Below are positions 56,510-64,000 of a stretch of DNA of 64,000 nucleotides, piece by piece; the stretch's first letter is position 1, and each line of letters begins with the position of its first letter. Position numbers and translations under genes: made by a program. Below the pieces are notes generated by a model, which ran no database searches, was not told the origin of the DNA, and was given only the letters and a program-made list of their open reading frames with translations. The stretch is from Rugamonas rubra. GTDB lineage: Bacteria; Pseudomonadota; Gammaproteobacteria; Burkholderiales; Burkholderiaceae_D. The stretch spans positions 1 through 64,000 of the forward strand of contig NZ_FOTW01000020.1 of NCBI RefSeq assembly GCF_900114705.1, written 5' to 3'.

Positions 56510-59500
56510 ATGGCCAACGAAACCGTCACCAAGTCCAAACGCTTCTATTGCGTCAGCCTGATCCCGGATATTTGCAAGACGCCGATCGGGCCGAGCACGC
56601 CGCCGATTCCCTATTCCATCATCGGCGAGTTCGCTGACGCCGTCGGCGCCTCGCCCAACGTCAAGTCGCAAAGCGAGCCGGTGATCTTGCACCAGCGCAG
56701 CTACATTCCCACCGTCAAGGGCGACGAGCCGGGCACCGCCGGCGGCATCAAGAGCGGCACCACCGGCAAGCGGGTCGAGACCAAGACCGCCAGCAGCAGC
56801 TACCGCGCCAACGGCAGCTACCTCGTGCAGGTGGGGCGCGAGGTGTGGATGAACGACAGGAACACCATCGGCAAGATCTATGAACGGGGCGGCGAGCTGC
56901 CGCGCAGCCGGCTGCAACAGATCAACGCCATGGTGGAGGAGAAGCTCGGCGAGCTGACGGCCGACGCGCGGGCCGGCTTGACACCCGCCGCGCAGGCGTA
57001 CAAGGACAAGGTGTCGGCGAAGCTGCACAAGTCCGGGGCGGACACGATGGCGCTGGGGGGCGACATACTTACTAGCAGCGCGGTGATCGGGGGGGCTGGC
57101 GTGGTTGTGGCAGCAACAGGTGTCGGCGCTCCCGTCGCGGCCGCGATGGAGGCGACGGCCGCCACCGGTGCGGCCGTCGGCGGCATCACGACGGGAGCGG
57201 GAGCGGCGACCGACACCATTGCGACGGTATTGGACAGGGGCGCCGATTTTATTCTGACCGGCAAGGCTCCGGATGTCGTGTCCAGCGCGATCGACATCGG
57301 CACCAATTTGGCCGAAGCAGCCGTGTTCAGCAGACTAGGCGCGGCGGGTGGATGGCTGAAGAAAAAATTCCCATCGCTGGGCAAACTATTTAAGGACAAA
57401 CCCGCCCCCGGCAAGAAATCCAACAAGCCGCCGCCGCCGCGCCCGCCGGACAAGCGCGACGGCGGCAAGACCACCAAGAAAAAGGACGAGAAGTCCGATC
57501 CGCCGTCCGACTGTTGCCCGAAGAACGCCGCGCCCGGCAAGAAAAAGGTGCGCAGCAGGCACCCGGTGCACTTCGGCACCGGCGAGGAAATCCTGCACCA
57601 GGCCGACTTCGTGCTGGAGGGCGCCGAGCCGCTGGTGTGGACGCGCTGCTACCGCTCCAGCGCGGCGACGCAGGACTGGGGCCTGCTGGGCGCGCGCTGG
57701 TCGACGCCGTTCACCACCAGCCTGTCCGTCTGCGCCGCCGGCGTCGTCTACCACGACGAGGCCGGCCGTGCGCTGCGCCTGCCGGCCGTCGCCATCGGCC
57801 AGCCGCACGACAACCGCAAGGAAGGCTTCGTCGTGGCCCGCGCCAGCGCCACCGAGTTCACCCTCACCTGGCGCGACGGCAGCGTCGACACCTTCGCGCG
57901 CGGCGCCGACGGCTGGCTGCCGCACGGCTACCAGGGCGTCAACGCGATGCGGCCCGCTTCCGCGCCGCTGCCGGTCGAGCGCTACCTGCTGCGCCGCAGC
58001 GCCGGCCGCGACGGGCGCGGCTTCAGCGTCGAGCACATCGCCGACGCCGAACCGGGCACCGTGCTGCTGCGCGTGCGCGTCGACGACGGCCACGTCGTCG
58101 AGGCCATGCGCGCGGCGATGCCGGGCCGCCAGCCCGCGTCGGCGAAGGCCGTGGAGGCCGAGCGGGCGCGGCCGCCGCGCATCGGCCGGGTCGAGGAGGT
58201 GCGCGCCGACGGCACGCGCATCCGCCACGTCCGGTACCACTACGAGGTCGAGGACGGCGACACCCCGGCCGGCGCGGCAGCGACCGCAACGGCAACGGCA
58301 ACCGCAACCGCGACAACGCCGCCCCAACGGCACAACCTGGCGCGCCAGACCGACGTGACCGGGGCCAGCCGGCACTACGAGTACCGCCACCACCTGCTGA
58401 CCCGCTACACAAGCTACTCCGGCTTCGCCCACGGCCTGCGCTGGACCAGCCAACAAGCCCTGCTGGAACGCTGGAGCGGCAACCCGCTCGACGAGCCAAG
58501 CCTGCTGGAGCAGTTCCCGATCACCTTGGACAACAGCCACCGCGCGCGCGCCGTCGCCACCACCACCGCCGACGGCCGCGACCAGGTCCAGATCGCCTAC
58601 CTCGACGCCGACACCAGCCGCGTCGTCGAGGCCAACGGCGGCGTCCTCGACTACCGCTTCGACGCCAACTGGCTGGCCACCGAGGTGCGCCGCGTCAACG
58701 CCGCCACCGGCGCCGCCAAGTCGCTCGGCCGGCGCGAATGGGACCGCGACGGCATGCTGCTGGCCGAGGTCGACGGCGCCGGCAACACCTCGCGCTACGC
58801 CTACGACGCCGCCGGCAACGTCACCACGGTGACCGACGCGCGCGGCGACCGCAGCACAATAGACTACGACGCCGGCAACCAGCCCGTCGCCGTCGTCGAC
58901 GCGCTGGGCAACACCACCCGGCACAGCTACGACGCGCAGGGCCGCCTGCTGTCGACCACCGACGCGCTGGGGCACACCACCCGCTACAGCTACGACCAGC
59001 GCGGCCGGCTGGCCCAACTGACCGACGCCAAGGGTGGCAGCAAGACTTTCAGCTATGACCGCGCCGGGCGCCTGTCCAGCCACACCGACTGCTCCGGCTA
59101 CGAGACCCGCTACAACTACGACGCCAACAACCGCCTGGGCGCCGTCACCGACGCGCTAGGCAACGAGGTGGGCTACCAGTACGACCGGCTGGGCCGGCTG
59201 CAAACGCTGACCCGCGAGGACGGCACGCAGGAACACTTCGCCTACGACATCGAAGGCAAGCTGCTCGCCCACACCGACGCCAACGGCGCCCGCACGCGCT
59301 ACGCCTACAACGGCCACGGCATGCCCGTCGAGCGCGTCGACGCCCTGGGCGGAACGCTGCGCTACGGCTACGACCTGGCGTTGCAACTGGTCGAGCTGGT
59401 CAACGCCAACGGCGACAGCTACCGCTTCGCCTACCACGAGGAGGGCTGGCTGACGGCCGAGACCGGCTTCGACGGCAAGACCACCAGCTACACCTACGAC

Positions 59501-61756
59501 CGCGCCGGCCAACTGTCGGCGGCCGACAGCGCCGGCCAGCGCACCGAGCTGCTGCGCGACGGCCTCGGCCAGCTGCTGGTGAAGGTCACCGCCGACGGCC
59601 CGGTGCGCTACGCCTACGACGCGCTGGGCCGGCTGGTCGCCGTGACGGCGCCGCACGCCGAACAGCGCTACCGCTACGACGCGCTGGGGCAACTGCTGGA
59701 GGAGCGCGGCGCCTACTATTCGACACCGGTCGCCGACACGGTGGCCGTCGACGTGGGGGCCGCCGCCGAGCGCGTCGCCGACCACGTGTTCGCCACGACG
59801 CACGTCTACGACGAACTCGGCAACCGGGTCCAAACCGTGCTGCCCAACGGCCGCCAAGTCGACACGCAGCGCTACGGGTCGGGCCACTGGCACGGCGTGC
59901 TGTGGCAGGGCACCTCCGTCATCGATGTGGAGCGCGACCGGCTGCACCGGGAGAAGCGACGGAAACTGGGCACCGGCAAGCAGCGGATGGACGGCCGCCG
60001 CGGCTACGATCCCCAGTCGAGGCTGGTCGAAATGACGCTGCGCATGGGTCCCGTGGCCTCCGACGTGTACGCCCTGCGCGAACGCCGCTTCGAGTACGAC
60101 CGCGCCGGCAACCTGACGCAGATGCGCCACGGCTGGCACAGCCGCGACGAGACCCTGGGCACCTTCACCTACACCTACGATCCGCTGGGGCAACTGCTCT
60201 CGGCGGGACAGCGCGACCTGGACGAGGTCTTCGCCTTCGATCCGGCCGGCAACCTGCTCGATCCGGGGCCGGAGCGCAGCGCATGGGAGCGGCAGACTTC
60301 CGCCTGGCAACAGCAGCCGCCGCCTGCGCCGATGGCGCCCGTCACCCACAACCTGCTCAAGCGATATCGGGACACCAGCTACGAGTACGACGGGCAGGGC
60401 AATACGGTCAGGAAGAGCTTCGGCCAAGCCGGGAGCATCTATGGGGCGACAGAGCTTGAACTGAGCTACGACGCCGAGAACAGGCTGACCCGCGCGGTCA
60501 AAACCGGCTACCACTCGCGGCATAGCGCGCAGTATATTTATGACGCCTTCTCGCGCCGCATCGCCAAGCGGGTGACCGAGGAGCGTTGGAGCGATAAGCA
60601 GGAGCGCGACACCGAACCGGCCGCCAAAACCACCCACCACGTGGCGCTGTTCGTCTGGGACGGCGATGCGATGGTGCAGGAACTACGGCAAGACGACACG
60701 GTCACATACTTGTACGAACCGGACAGCTTCGTGCCGCTGGCACGGATCGCGTCGGCCGGCGGCTTCGCCCTGGACGAGGACGCGGCGCGGGCCGAGGCCC
60801 TTGCACCCGGCGCCGGCGGGAGCGCGGCCTTCCATCTAGCGCGCATCGCCTCGTGGCATCTGCCGAGCGTCAACGGCGACAAGGAGAAACAGGCGGCGAC
60901 GGCAACGGCGGAGGCCGCCGCCGAGGAGCTGCACCTGGCCGCCCGGCGACAGCTCGAAGCGGCCGCCAACGACGCGGCGCCACGGGACCGCATCGATTTG
61001 TACAGCTGCGACCACCTGGGCACGCCGCGCGAGATGTTCGACGCGCAAGGCCGTACGGTCTGGAGCGCGAAGTACAAGGCCTGGGGCAGGGTTTTCGAGG
61101 AGAAAAATCATGGGATCGAGCAACAGCTGCGATTCCAAGGGCAGTATGCGGATGCCGAAACGGGGCTGCACTACAACCGCTATCGGTACTATGACCCGGA
61201 AGCAGGGCGCTACCTTACCCAAGATCCAATCGGGTTGCTCGGGGGCGTGAACGGCTATTCTTATGCGCTGAACCCCACAGGCTGGATTGATCCTTTAGGA
61301 TTAAGAAATAAGTGCAATAGGAACTCAGCATGCGATCCATGTGACGGCATCAATCCATCTGCTGAGGCAAGGGCATGGCAAGGCGAAGGTGATTATCCAG
61401 GAATAGATAAATACAAAAATAAAGTCGTAAAAAAAGGAACTGTTTTCTATGCACTTACGCATGCCAAGCAACTGACCACACCATCGTATTTCACAAATGG
61501 AAAATCACTGGCCTCAGCGAATTGGAAGACAGATAAAATTACAGCCCTCCTACAAGTCAAGAGTTCGTTAACGGTTCCGGGCGCATACGCCCCAAGAAAT
61601 CAGGTTAGGAAATTTATTGTAAATCGCGATATTTGTGTTGCAACTGGCATAACAGCTGGAAATGGGCAATATGGCTCAGGCGGTGGCCATCAGTTTTTCA
61701 TACCAGAGAATCAGAAAAATGGACTTACGCCGGGAAACATTATTTTATTGAGGTAA
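56510..61756 (+). CDS. PAAR-like/Rhs T6SS effector with a C-terminal toxin
   Basis: 1748 residues. Residues 1 to about 130 are a PAAR-like DUF4150 tip domain (PIGPSTPPIPYSIIGEF). Two Ala/Gly-rich hydrophobic helices lie at about 187-245, then a Lys/Pro-rich linker (GKKSNKPPPPRPPDKRDGGK). From about 345 there is the Rhs/YD-repeat cage (FGTGEEILHQADFVLEG, then many YDxxGRL units) with an Ala-Thr run at about 587-600. The Rhs core ends DPIGLLGGVNGYSYALNPTG-W-IDPLGL at residue 1598. The last 150 residues (DNA 61304-61756) are the toxin; GC content drops sharply there. The toxin end FIVNRDICVATGITAGN and GGGHQFF (Q1728) loosely echoes the TNT NAD-glycohydrolase pattern. No Eag chaperone gene is seen nearby. 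Confidence 0.9.
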   Translation: MANETVTKSKRFYCVSLIPDICKTPIGPSTPPIPYSIIGEFADAVGASPNVKSQSEPVILHQRSYIPTVKGDEPGTAGGIKSGTTGKRVETKTASSSYRANGSYLVQVGREVWMNDRNTIGKIYERGGELPRSRLQQINAMVEEKLGELTADARAGLTPAAQAYKDKVSAKLHKSGADTMALGGDILTSSAVIGGAGVVVAATGVGAPVAAAMEATAATGAAVGGITTGAGAATDTIATVLDRGADFILTGKAPDVVSSAIDIGTNLAEAAVFSRLGAAGGWLKKKFPSLGKLFKDKPAPGKKSNKPPPPRPPDKRDGGKTTKKKDEKSDPPSDCCPKNAAPGKKKVRSRHPVHFGTGEEILHQADFVLEGAEPLVWTRCYRSSAATQDWGLLGARWSTPFTTSLSVCAAGVVYHDEAGRALRLPAVAIGQPHDNRKEGFVVARASATEFTLTWRDGSVDTFARGADGWLPHGYQGVNAMRPASAPLPVERYLLRRSAGRDGRGFSVEHIADAEPGTVLLRVRVDDGHVVEAMRAAMPGRQPASAKAVEAERARPPRIGRVEEVRADGTRIRHVRYHYEVEDGDTPAGAAATATATATATATTPPQRHNLARQTDVTGASRHYEYRHHLLTRYTSYSGFAHGLRWTSQQALLERWSGNPLDEPSLLEQFPITLDNSHRARAVATTTADGRDQVQIAYLDADTSRVVEANGGVLDYRFDANWLATEVRRVNAATGAAKSLGRREWDRDGMLLAEVDGAGNTSRYAYDAAGNVTTVTDARGDRSTIDYDAGNQPVAVVDALGNTTRHSYDAQGRLLSTTDALGHTTRYSYDQRGRLAQLTDAKGGSKTFSYDRAGRLSSHTDCSGYETRYNYDANNRLGAVTDALGNEVGYQYDRLGRLQTLTREDGTQEHFAYDIEGKLLAHTDANGARTRYAYNGHGMPVERVDALGGTLRYGYDLALQLVELVNANGDSYRFAYHEEGWLTAETGFDGKTTSYTYDRAGQLSAADSAGQRTELLRDGLGQLLVKVTADGPVRYAYDALGRLVAVTAPHAEQRYRYDALGQLLEERGAYYSTPVADTVAVDVGAAAERVADHVFATTHVYDELGNRVQTVLPNGRQVDTQRYGSGHWHGVLWQGTSVIDVERDRLHREKRRKLGTGKQRMDGRRGYDPQSRLVEMTLRMGPVASDVYALRERRFEYDRAGNLTQMRHGWHSRDETLGTFTYTYDPLGQLLSAGQRDLDEVFAFDPAGNLLDPGPERSAWERQTSAWQQQPPPAPMAPVTHNLLKRYRDTSYEYDGQGNTVRKSFGQAGSIYGATELELSYDAENRLTRAVKTGYHSRHSAQYIYDAFSRRIAKRVTEERWSDKQERDTEPAAKTTHHVALFVWDGDAMVQELRQDDTVTYLYEPDSFVPLARIASAGGFALDEDAARAEALAPGAGGSAAFHLARIASWHLPSVNGDKEKQAATATAEAAAEELHLAARRQLEAAANDAAPRDRIDLYSCDHLGTPREMFDAQGRTVWSAKYKAWGRVFEEKNHGIEQQLRFQGQYADAETGLHYNRYRYYDPEAGRYLTQDPIGLLGGVNGYSYALNPTGWIDPLGLRNKCNRNSACDPCDGINPSAEARAWQGEGDYPGIDKYKNKVVKKGTVFYALTHAKQLTTPSYFTNGKSLASANWKTDKITALLQVKSSLTVPGAYAPRNQVRKFIVNRDICVATGITAGNGQYGSGGGHQFFIPENQKNGLTPGNIILLR

Positions 61757-61758
61757 GC

Positions 61759-62217
61759 ATGAATATAGATATAGATACAGGAGGAATTTTTGAGGGCGGC
61801 AATGCTATTTTTTGGAAAGGCATGACTGAGAAGGATGTGCTATTAATTGATTCCATTGAATTATCAGATTTTTTAAGAAGGAAGAGGATGTCTTTCTGCC
61901 ACATTGAGACTCCGCTTGTAATATTTGGATTAATATTTTCTATTTCCATTGTATTTCAAGACTCAATAATTAAGAAAATAGAATTAAGATTAGATGATAG
62001 TTGTGGTTGTAGTGGTATAGGCAGTGCTGGTATTGAGTCGGGGCAAGATCCTCTCGGTGCGATGAAACGTTTTTTTTTAAAACTGCTATCAAAAATTGAG
62101 AATATAGCGCCAAATATTGTATTTCTTCCAGAAGTCGGATTTCGCCATAAATGGGGGAAGATAGTAGTTATTGAAAACATCAAAAACTTCGATTGCTACA
62201 TAGTGATCGAATATTGA
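61759..62217 (+). CDS. Candidate immunity protein for the Rhs toxin
   Basis: 152 residues starting MNIDIDTGGIFEGGNAIFWKG in part, with GAGG 5 bases before the ATG and only 2 bases after the Rhs stop. AT-rich like the toxin module, unlike the rest of the locus. One hydrophobic stretch (VIFGLIFSISIVF) and a Cys pair (SCGCSG). No signal peptide. Not recognised as a known immunity family; assigned by position and shared composition. Confidence 0.65.
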   Translation: MNIDIDTGGIFEGGNAIFWKGMTEKDVLLIDSIELSDFLRRKRMSFCHIETPLVIFGLIFSISIVFQDSIIKKIELRLDDSCGCSGIGSAGIESGQDPLGAMKRFFLKLLSKIENIAPNIVFLPEVGFRHKWGKIVVIENIKNFDCYIVIEY

Positions 62218-62553
62218 GATCTGATGCAGCGCTATTTTTGAATAAAAATTACGGTAAATTATAGAGTTATGTTTAAGATATAGATTGAGTAATATTATAT
62301 GGCAGTTGTGATTTCAATTTTCCGTATCGACTTTGAAGAAGTGAAATATTTAACATTGCTCATCTTTGGTTTCAAGTAGAGATTGACAAAACTATAAAAT
62401 ATAGTGATCGTGGAATTAAGTGATTTTTGAATTAATGATGAAATGTCAGAATTTTCAACAATAAGTTGTAACGGTTGCCAAAAGATACGATGCTAAATAG
62501 AGTGTCTTATGCTACGTAAATAGAATTAACAAATTAGTATTTTGTTTCTATAA
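62218..62553. other. AT-rich non-coding stretch
   Basis: About 336 bases with strongly lowered GC between the immunity gene and the orphan gene. No open frame longer than a few dozen codons was noticed, and no tRNA or clear terminator. It may hold the promoter of the orphan gene or degraded remains of earlier toxin/immunity cassettes. Confidence 0.45.
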
Positions 62554-63195
62554 GTGAAAAAAATTCAATTATTGAAAATGTTTCTTGAGAATGAAATGAA
62601 AAAAAATATCGTCAAAATAAATTTACGTGAACGTCTCCTCTGTAGATCCAGTCTCGAGGATTTTATGCTGGAAGAATCCTCACTGAATGACGGTGTCGCC
62701 GGAAATACTATTTGCGAACGATTGAGCGCTGCATTCAATGCGACTGAAAATGCACAAGAAAAAATTCAATTATTATACTTATTTAGAAAAGAGAACTGCA
62801 AGATTCCCGGTGCAAGCGATAAGAAATATAATGGAATTGTGATAGAGTTTGGCACAAATTCCGGGGTCGACGCGCTCGCGGTTTATTCGGATCTACAAGG
62901 GGGCTGGTTTAGTGGCAAAGATAACAACCTATTAGAGTTCGCTATTTCCGGGCATGCGGAGTCTGTCTACCGACAATTGCGTGATGCGGCAGATCGTGCC
63001 ATTTTGCAGACTACGTCACATCCTACTGATGTTCCAGGCCCGCCGCCCCCGGGGAATATATTGATCAATTTCCTCTCTGAAACTGGTATTTCATTTGGAG
63101 GGGGCGCGAGTCGTGATGTAGCGTCGGATAGGTTCGGTGGTCCAATAATTCATGCGGCGTTGCAGTTGCGGAAGCTAGTTCTTGGCATGAATTAG
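62554..63195 (+). CDS. Hypothetical protein, AT-rich orphan in the T6SS locus
   Basis: 213 residues from a GTG at 62554; ATGs at 62578 or 62596 are possible starts, and none has a clear Shine-Dalgarno. The N-terminal third is Lys/Glu-rich (ENEMKKNIVKINLRERLL). The middle part has SDKKYNGIVIEFGTNSG and GGWFSGKDNN. The end is Pro/Gly-rich (PGPPPPGNILINFL, then GISFGGGASRD). No signal or membrane segment. Base composition shifts from AT-rich to near genome-like towards the 3' end. It may be an extra immunity or effector remnant; function unknown. Confidence 0.55.
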   Translation: MKKIQLLKMFLENEMKKNIVKINLRERLLCRSSLEDFMLEESSLNDGVAGNTICERLSAAFNATENAQEKIQLLYLFRKENCKIPGASDKKYNGIVIEFGTNSGVDALAVYSDLQGGWFSGKDNNLLEFAISGHAESVYRQLRDAADRAILQTTSHPTDVPGPPPPGNILINFLSETGISFGGGASRDVASDRFGGPIIHAALQLRKLVLGMN

Positions 63196-63259
63196 GCAGG
63201 GCAGCAGCGCCTCGTTTGAGGTGTGTGACTGGGCCACTGGTTTCAATTAGAACAACTAC

Positions 63260-63285
63260 CGGGACGGCGAACGGAATTCGTCCCG
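63260..63285. repeat. Inverted repeat downstream of tssL
   Basis: A 7-bp stem cgggacg/cgtcccg with a 12-base loop, between the convergent orphan gene and tssL. No T-run, so its role as a terminator is doubtful. Confidence 0.45.
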
Positions 63286-63330
63286 TAGACGACATTGTCG
63301 CTCTATAACAAATCCCATCGAGAATCGCAA

Positions 63331-64000
63331 TCAAGGCAAGGTAATCGTCACATTCGCCGGCGGCGGCGCCAGCTTGACCAGGTCCGTATACCCCGCCAGG
63401 CTGTCCTGCGTCGAGTGCCTCAGCGAGGACTCCAGGCCGGCGTAGGCGCCCAATCCAATCAATGCGAACACCGCCGACAAGGCCCACAGCGGCAAGTCGC
63501 TGCGCAGCTTGTTGACGATCTGGTCGGGCCGCTCGGCCTGCGGCGCGAAGCCGCGACTCTTGCCCTTGATGTGGACGATCTCGTCGCCCACGCGGGCGGT
63601 GATGTAGGCGAGCTTGTCGATGGTGTCTTCCGTAAAGCGGCCGTGGAATCCCAGCAACAGGCACATGTGGAATACCTCCAGCGCCTGCAGGCGCATGCCG
63701 CCCTTGCTGCGCAGCGTCTCCAGCTGTTCGAAGAAGTATTCGCCGGCATGTTGATCGCGGAACACTTTCAATTGCAGTGGCTGGCTCTCGCACGCCTCGC
63801 GCAGGCTGACGCTGGAGTTCAGCATGAACTCGTCGAAGGTCGCACAGAAGGCGAATTTGGCGGCGTCGATATCCTCGCCGGGAATCTGTAGCTTGCGCGC
63901 CTCGCGGTCGAAGTCGGCCAGGAAGGAGACGATATTGTGTACGAAGGGGCTGCGCTTGCGCGACTTGCGCGCCCCGACTCGTATTGCTGAACCGGGCTTG
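63331..64000 (-). CDS. tssL: Type VI secretion protein TssL (DotU), N-terminus cut by window edge
   Basis: About 222 residues are visible, reading leftward from the window edge. Inner-membrane cytosolic-hook protein of the TssJLM complex. Recognisable parts are KFAFCATFDEFMLNSS (the DotU ATFDE region), GEYFFEQLETLR and LGFHGRF (family LGFxGRY). A single C-terminal membrane anchor (PLWALSAVFALIGLGAYAGL) and a short periplasmic tail end the protein. No peptidoglycan-binding extension follows, which fits the separate OmpA-like gene. Opposite strand to tssM; tssK and tssJ probably lie beyond the edge. Confidence 0.92.
   Translation of the reverse strand, partial: KPGSAIRVGARKSRKRSPFVHNIVSFLADFDREARKLQIPGEDIDAAKFAFCATFDEFMLNSSVSLREACESQPLQLKVFRDQHAGEYFFEQLETLRSKGGMRLQALEVFHMCLLLGFHGRFTEDTIDKLAYITARVGDEIVHIKGKSRGFAPQAERPDQIVNKLRSDLPLWALSAVFALIGLGAYAGLESSLRHSTQDSLAGYTDLVKLAPPPANVTITLP

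Noticed and set aside
59156..60640. Antisense open frame within the Rhs gene
   Set aside because: It is a shadow of the YD-repeat coding strand; no independent start signal or motif.

Overview
This window looks like a chromosomal segment of a high-GC betaproteobacterium of the Oxalobacteraceae type (Massilia, Duganella, Janthinobacterium and relatives). The basis is the strong G/C third-position codon use and the conserved housekeeping order rlmN-pilW-rodZ-ispG-hisS-yfgM-bamB-der-hfq-hflX-hflK-hflC-hisZ-purA, which is typical of Burkholderiales. The genus is an inference; no rRNA gene is present to test it.

Region 1 (1-11.4 kb): the 3' end of an IS4-like transposase with a perfect palindrome, then rlmD, a coupled pair of a giant alpha-2-macroglobulin-like protein and penicillin-binding protein 1C, a small hicA/hicB toxin-antitoxin pair with a ten-G run in front of hicB, and a leftward Bax-inhibitor-1/YccA membrane protein.

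Region 2 (11.5-33 kb): core genes, nearly all rightward and tightly packed with several ATGA or TAATG overlaps. They serve nucleotide metabolism (ndk, purA, a phosphoribosyltransferase), RNA modification (rlmN), type IV pili (pilW), cell shape (rodZ), isoprenoids (ispG), translation (hisS), envelope biogenesis (yfgM, bamB), ribosome GTPases (der, hflX), RNA chaperoning (hfq), membrane protease control (hflKC) and histidine synthesis regulation (hisZ). A small lipoprotein, MarC, uvrB and an aromatic/aspartate aminotransferase follow.

Region 3 (33-42 kb): an accessory patch built around four identical tRNA-Asn(GTT) genes plus a 45-base 3' tRNA fragment that looks like an integration scar. Between them lie an HD-GYP protein, two uncharacterised proteins, a TonB-dependent receptor, a DUF3334 (CheX-like) protein with a small upstream partner, and an Hsp20 chaperone.

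Region 4 (42-64 kb): part of a type VI secretion locus. It holds a leftward membrane-anchored protein, a TagX-like M15 peptidase, tssM, tagF, an OmpA-like protein, tssF, tssG, vgrG, a DUF2169 adaptor, and a 1748-residue PAAR-like/Rhs effector whose last 150 residues are a separate AT-rich toxin module followed two bases later by a candidate immunity gene. An AT-rich orphan gene follows. A leftward tssL runs off the right edge, so further T6SS genes (tssJ, tssK, the sheath, Hcp, ClpV) probably lie outside. The main novelty candidate is the Rhs C-terminal toxin, whose end weakly resembles the TNT NAD+-glycohydrolase pattern, with its unrecognised immunity protein.
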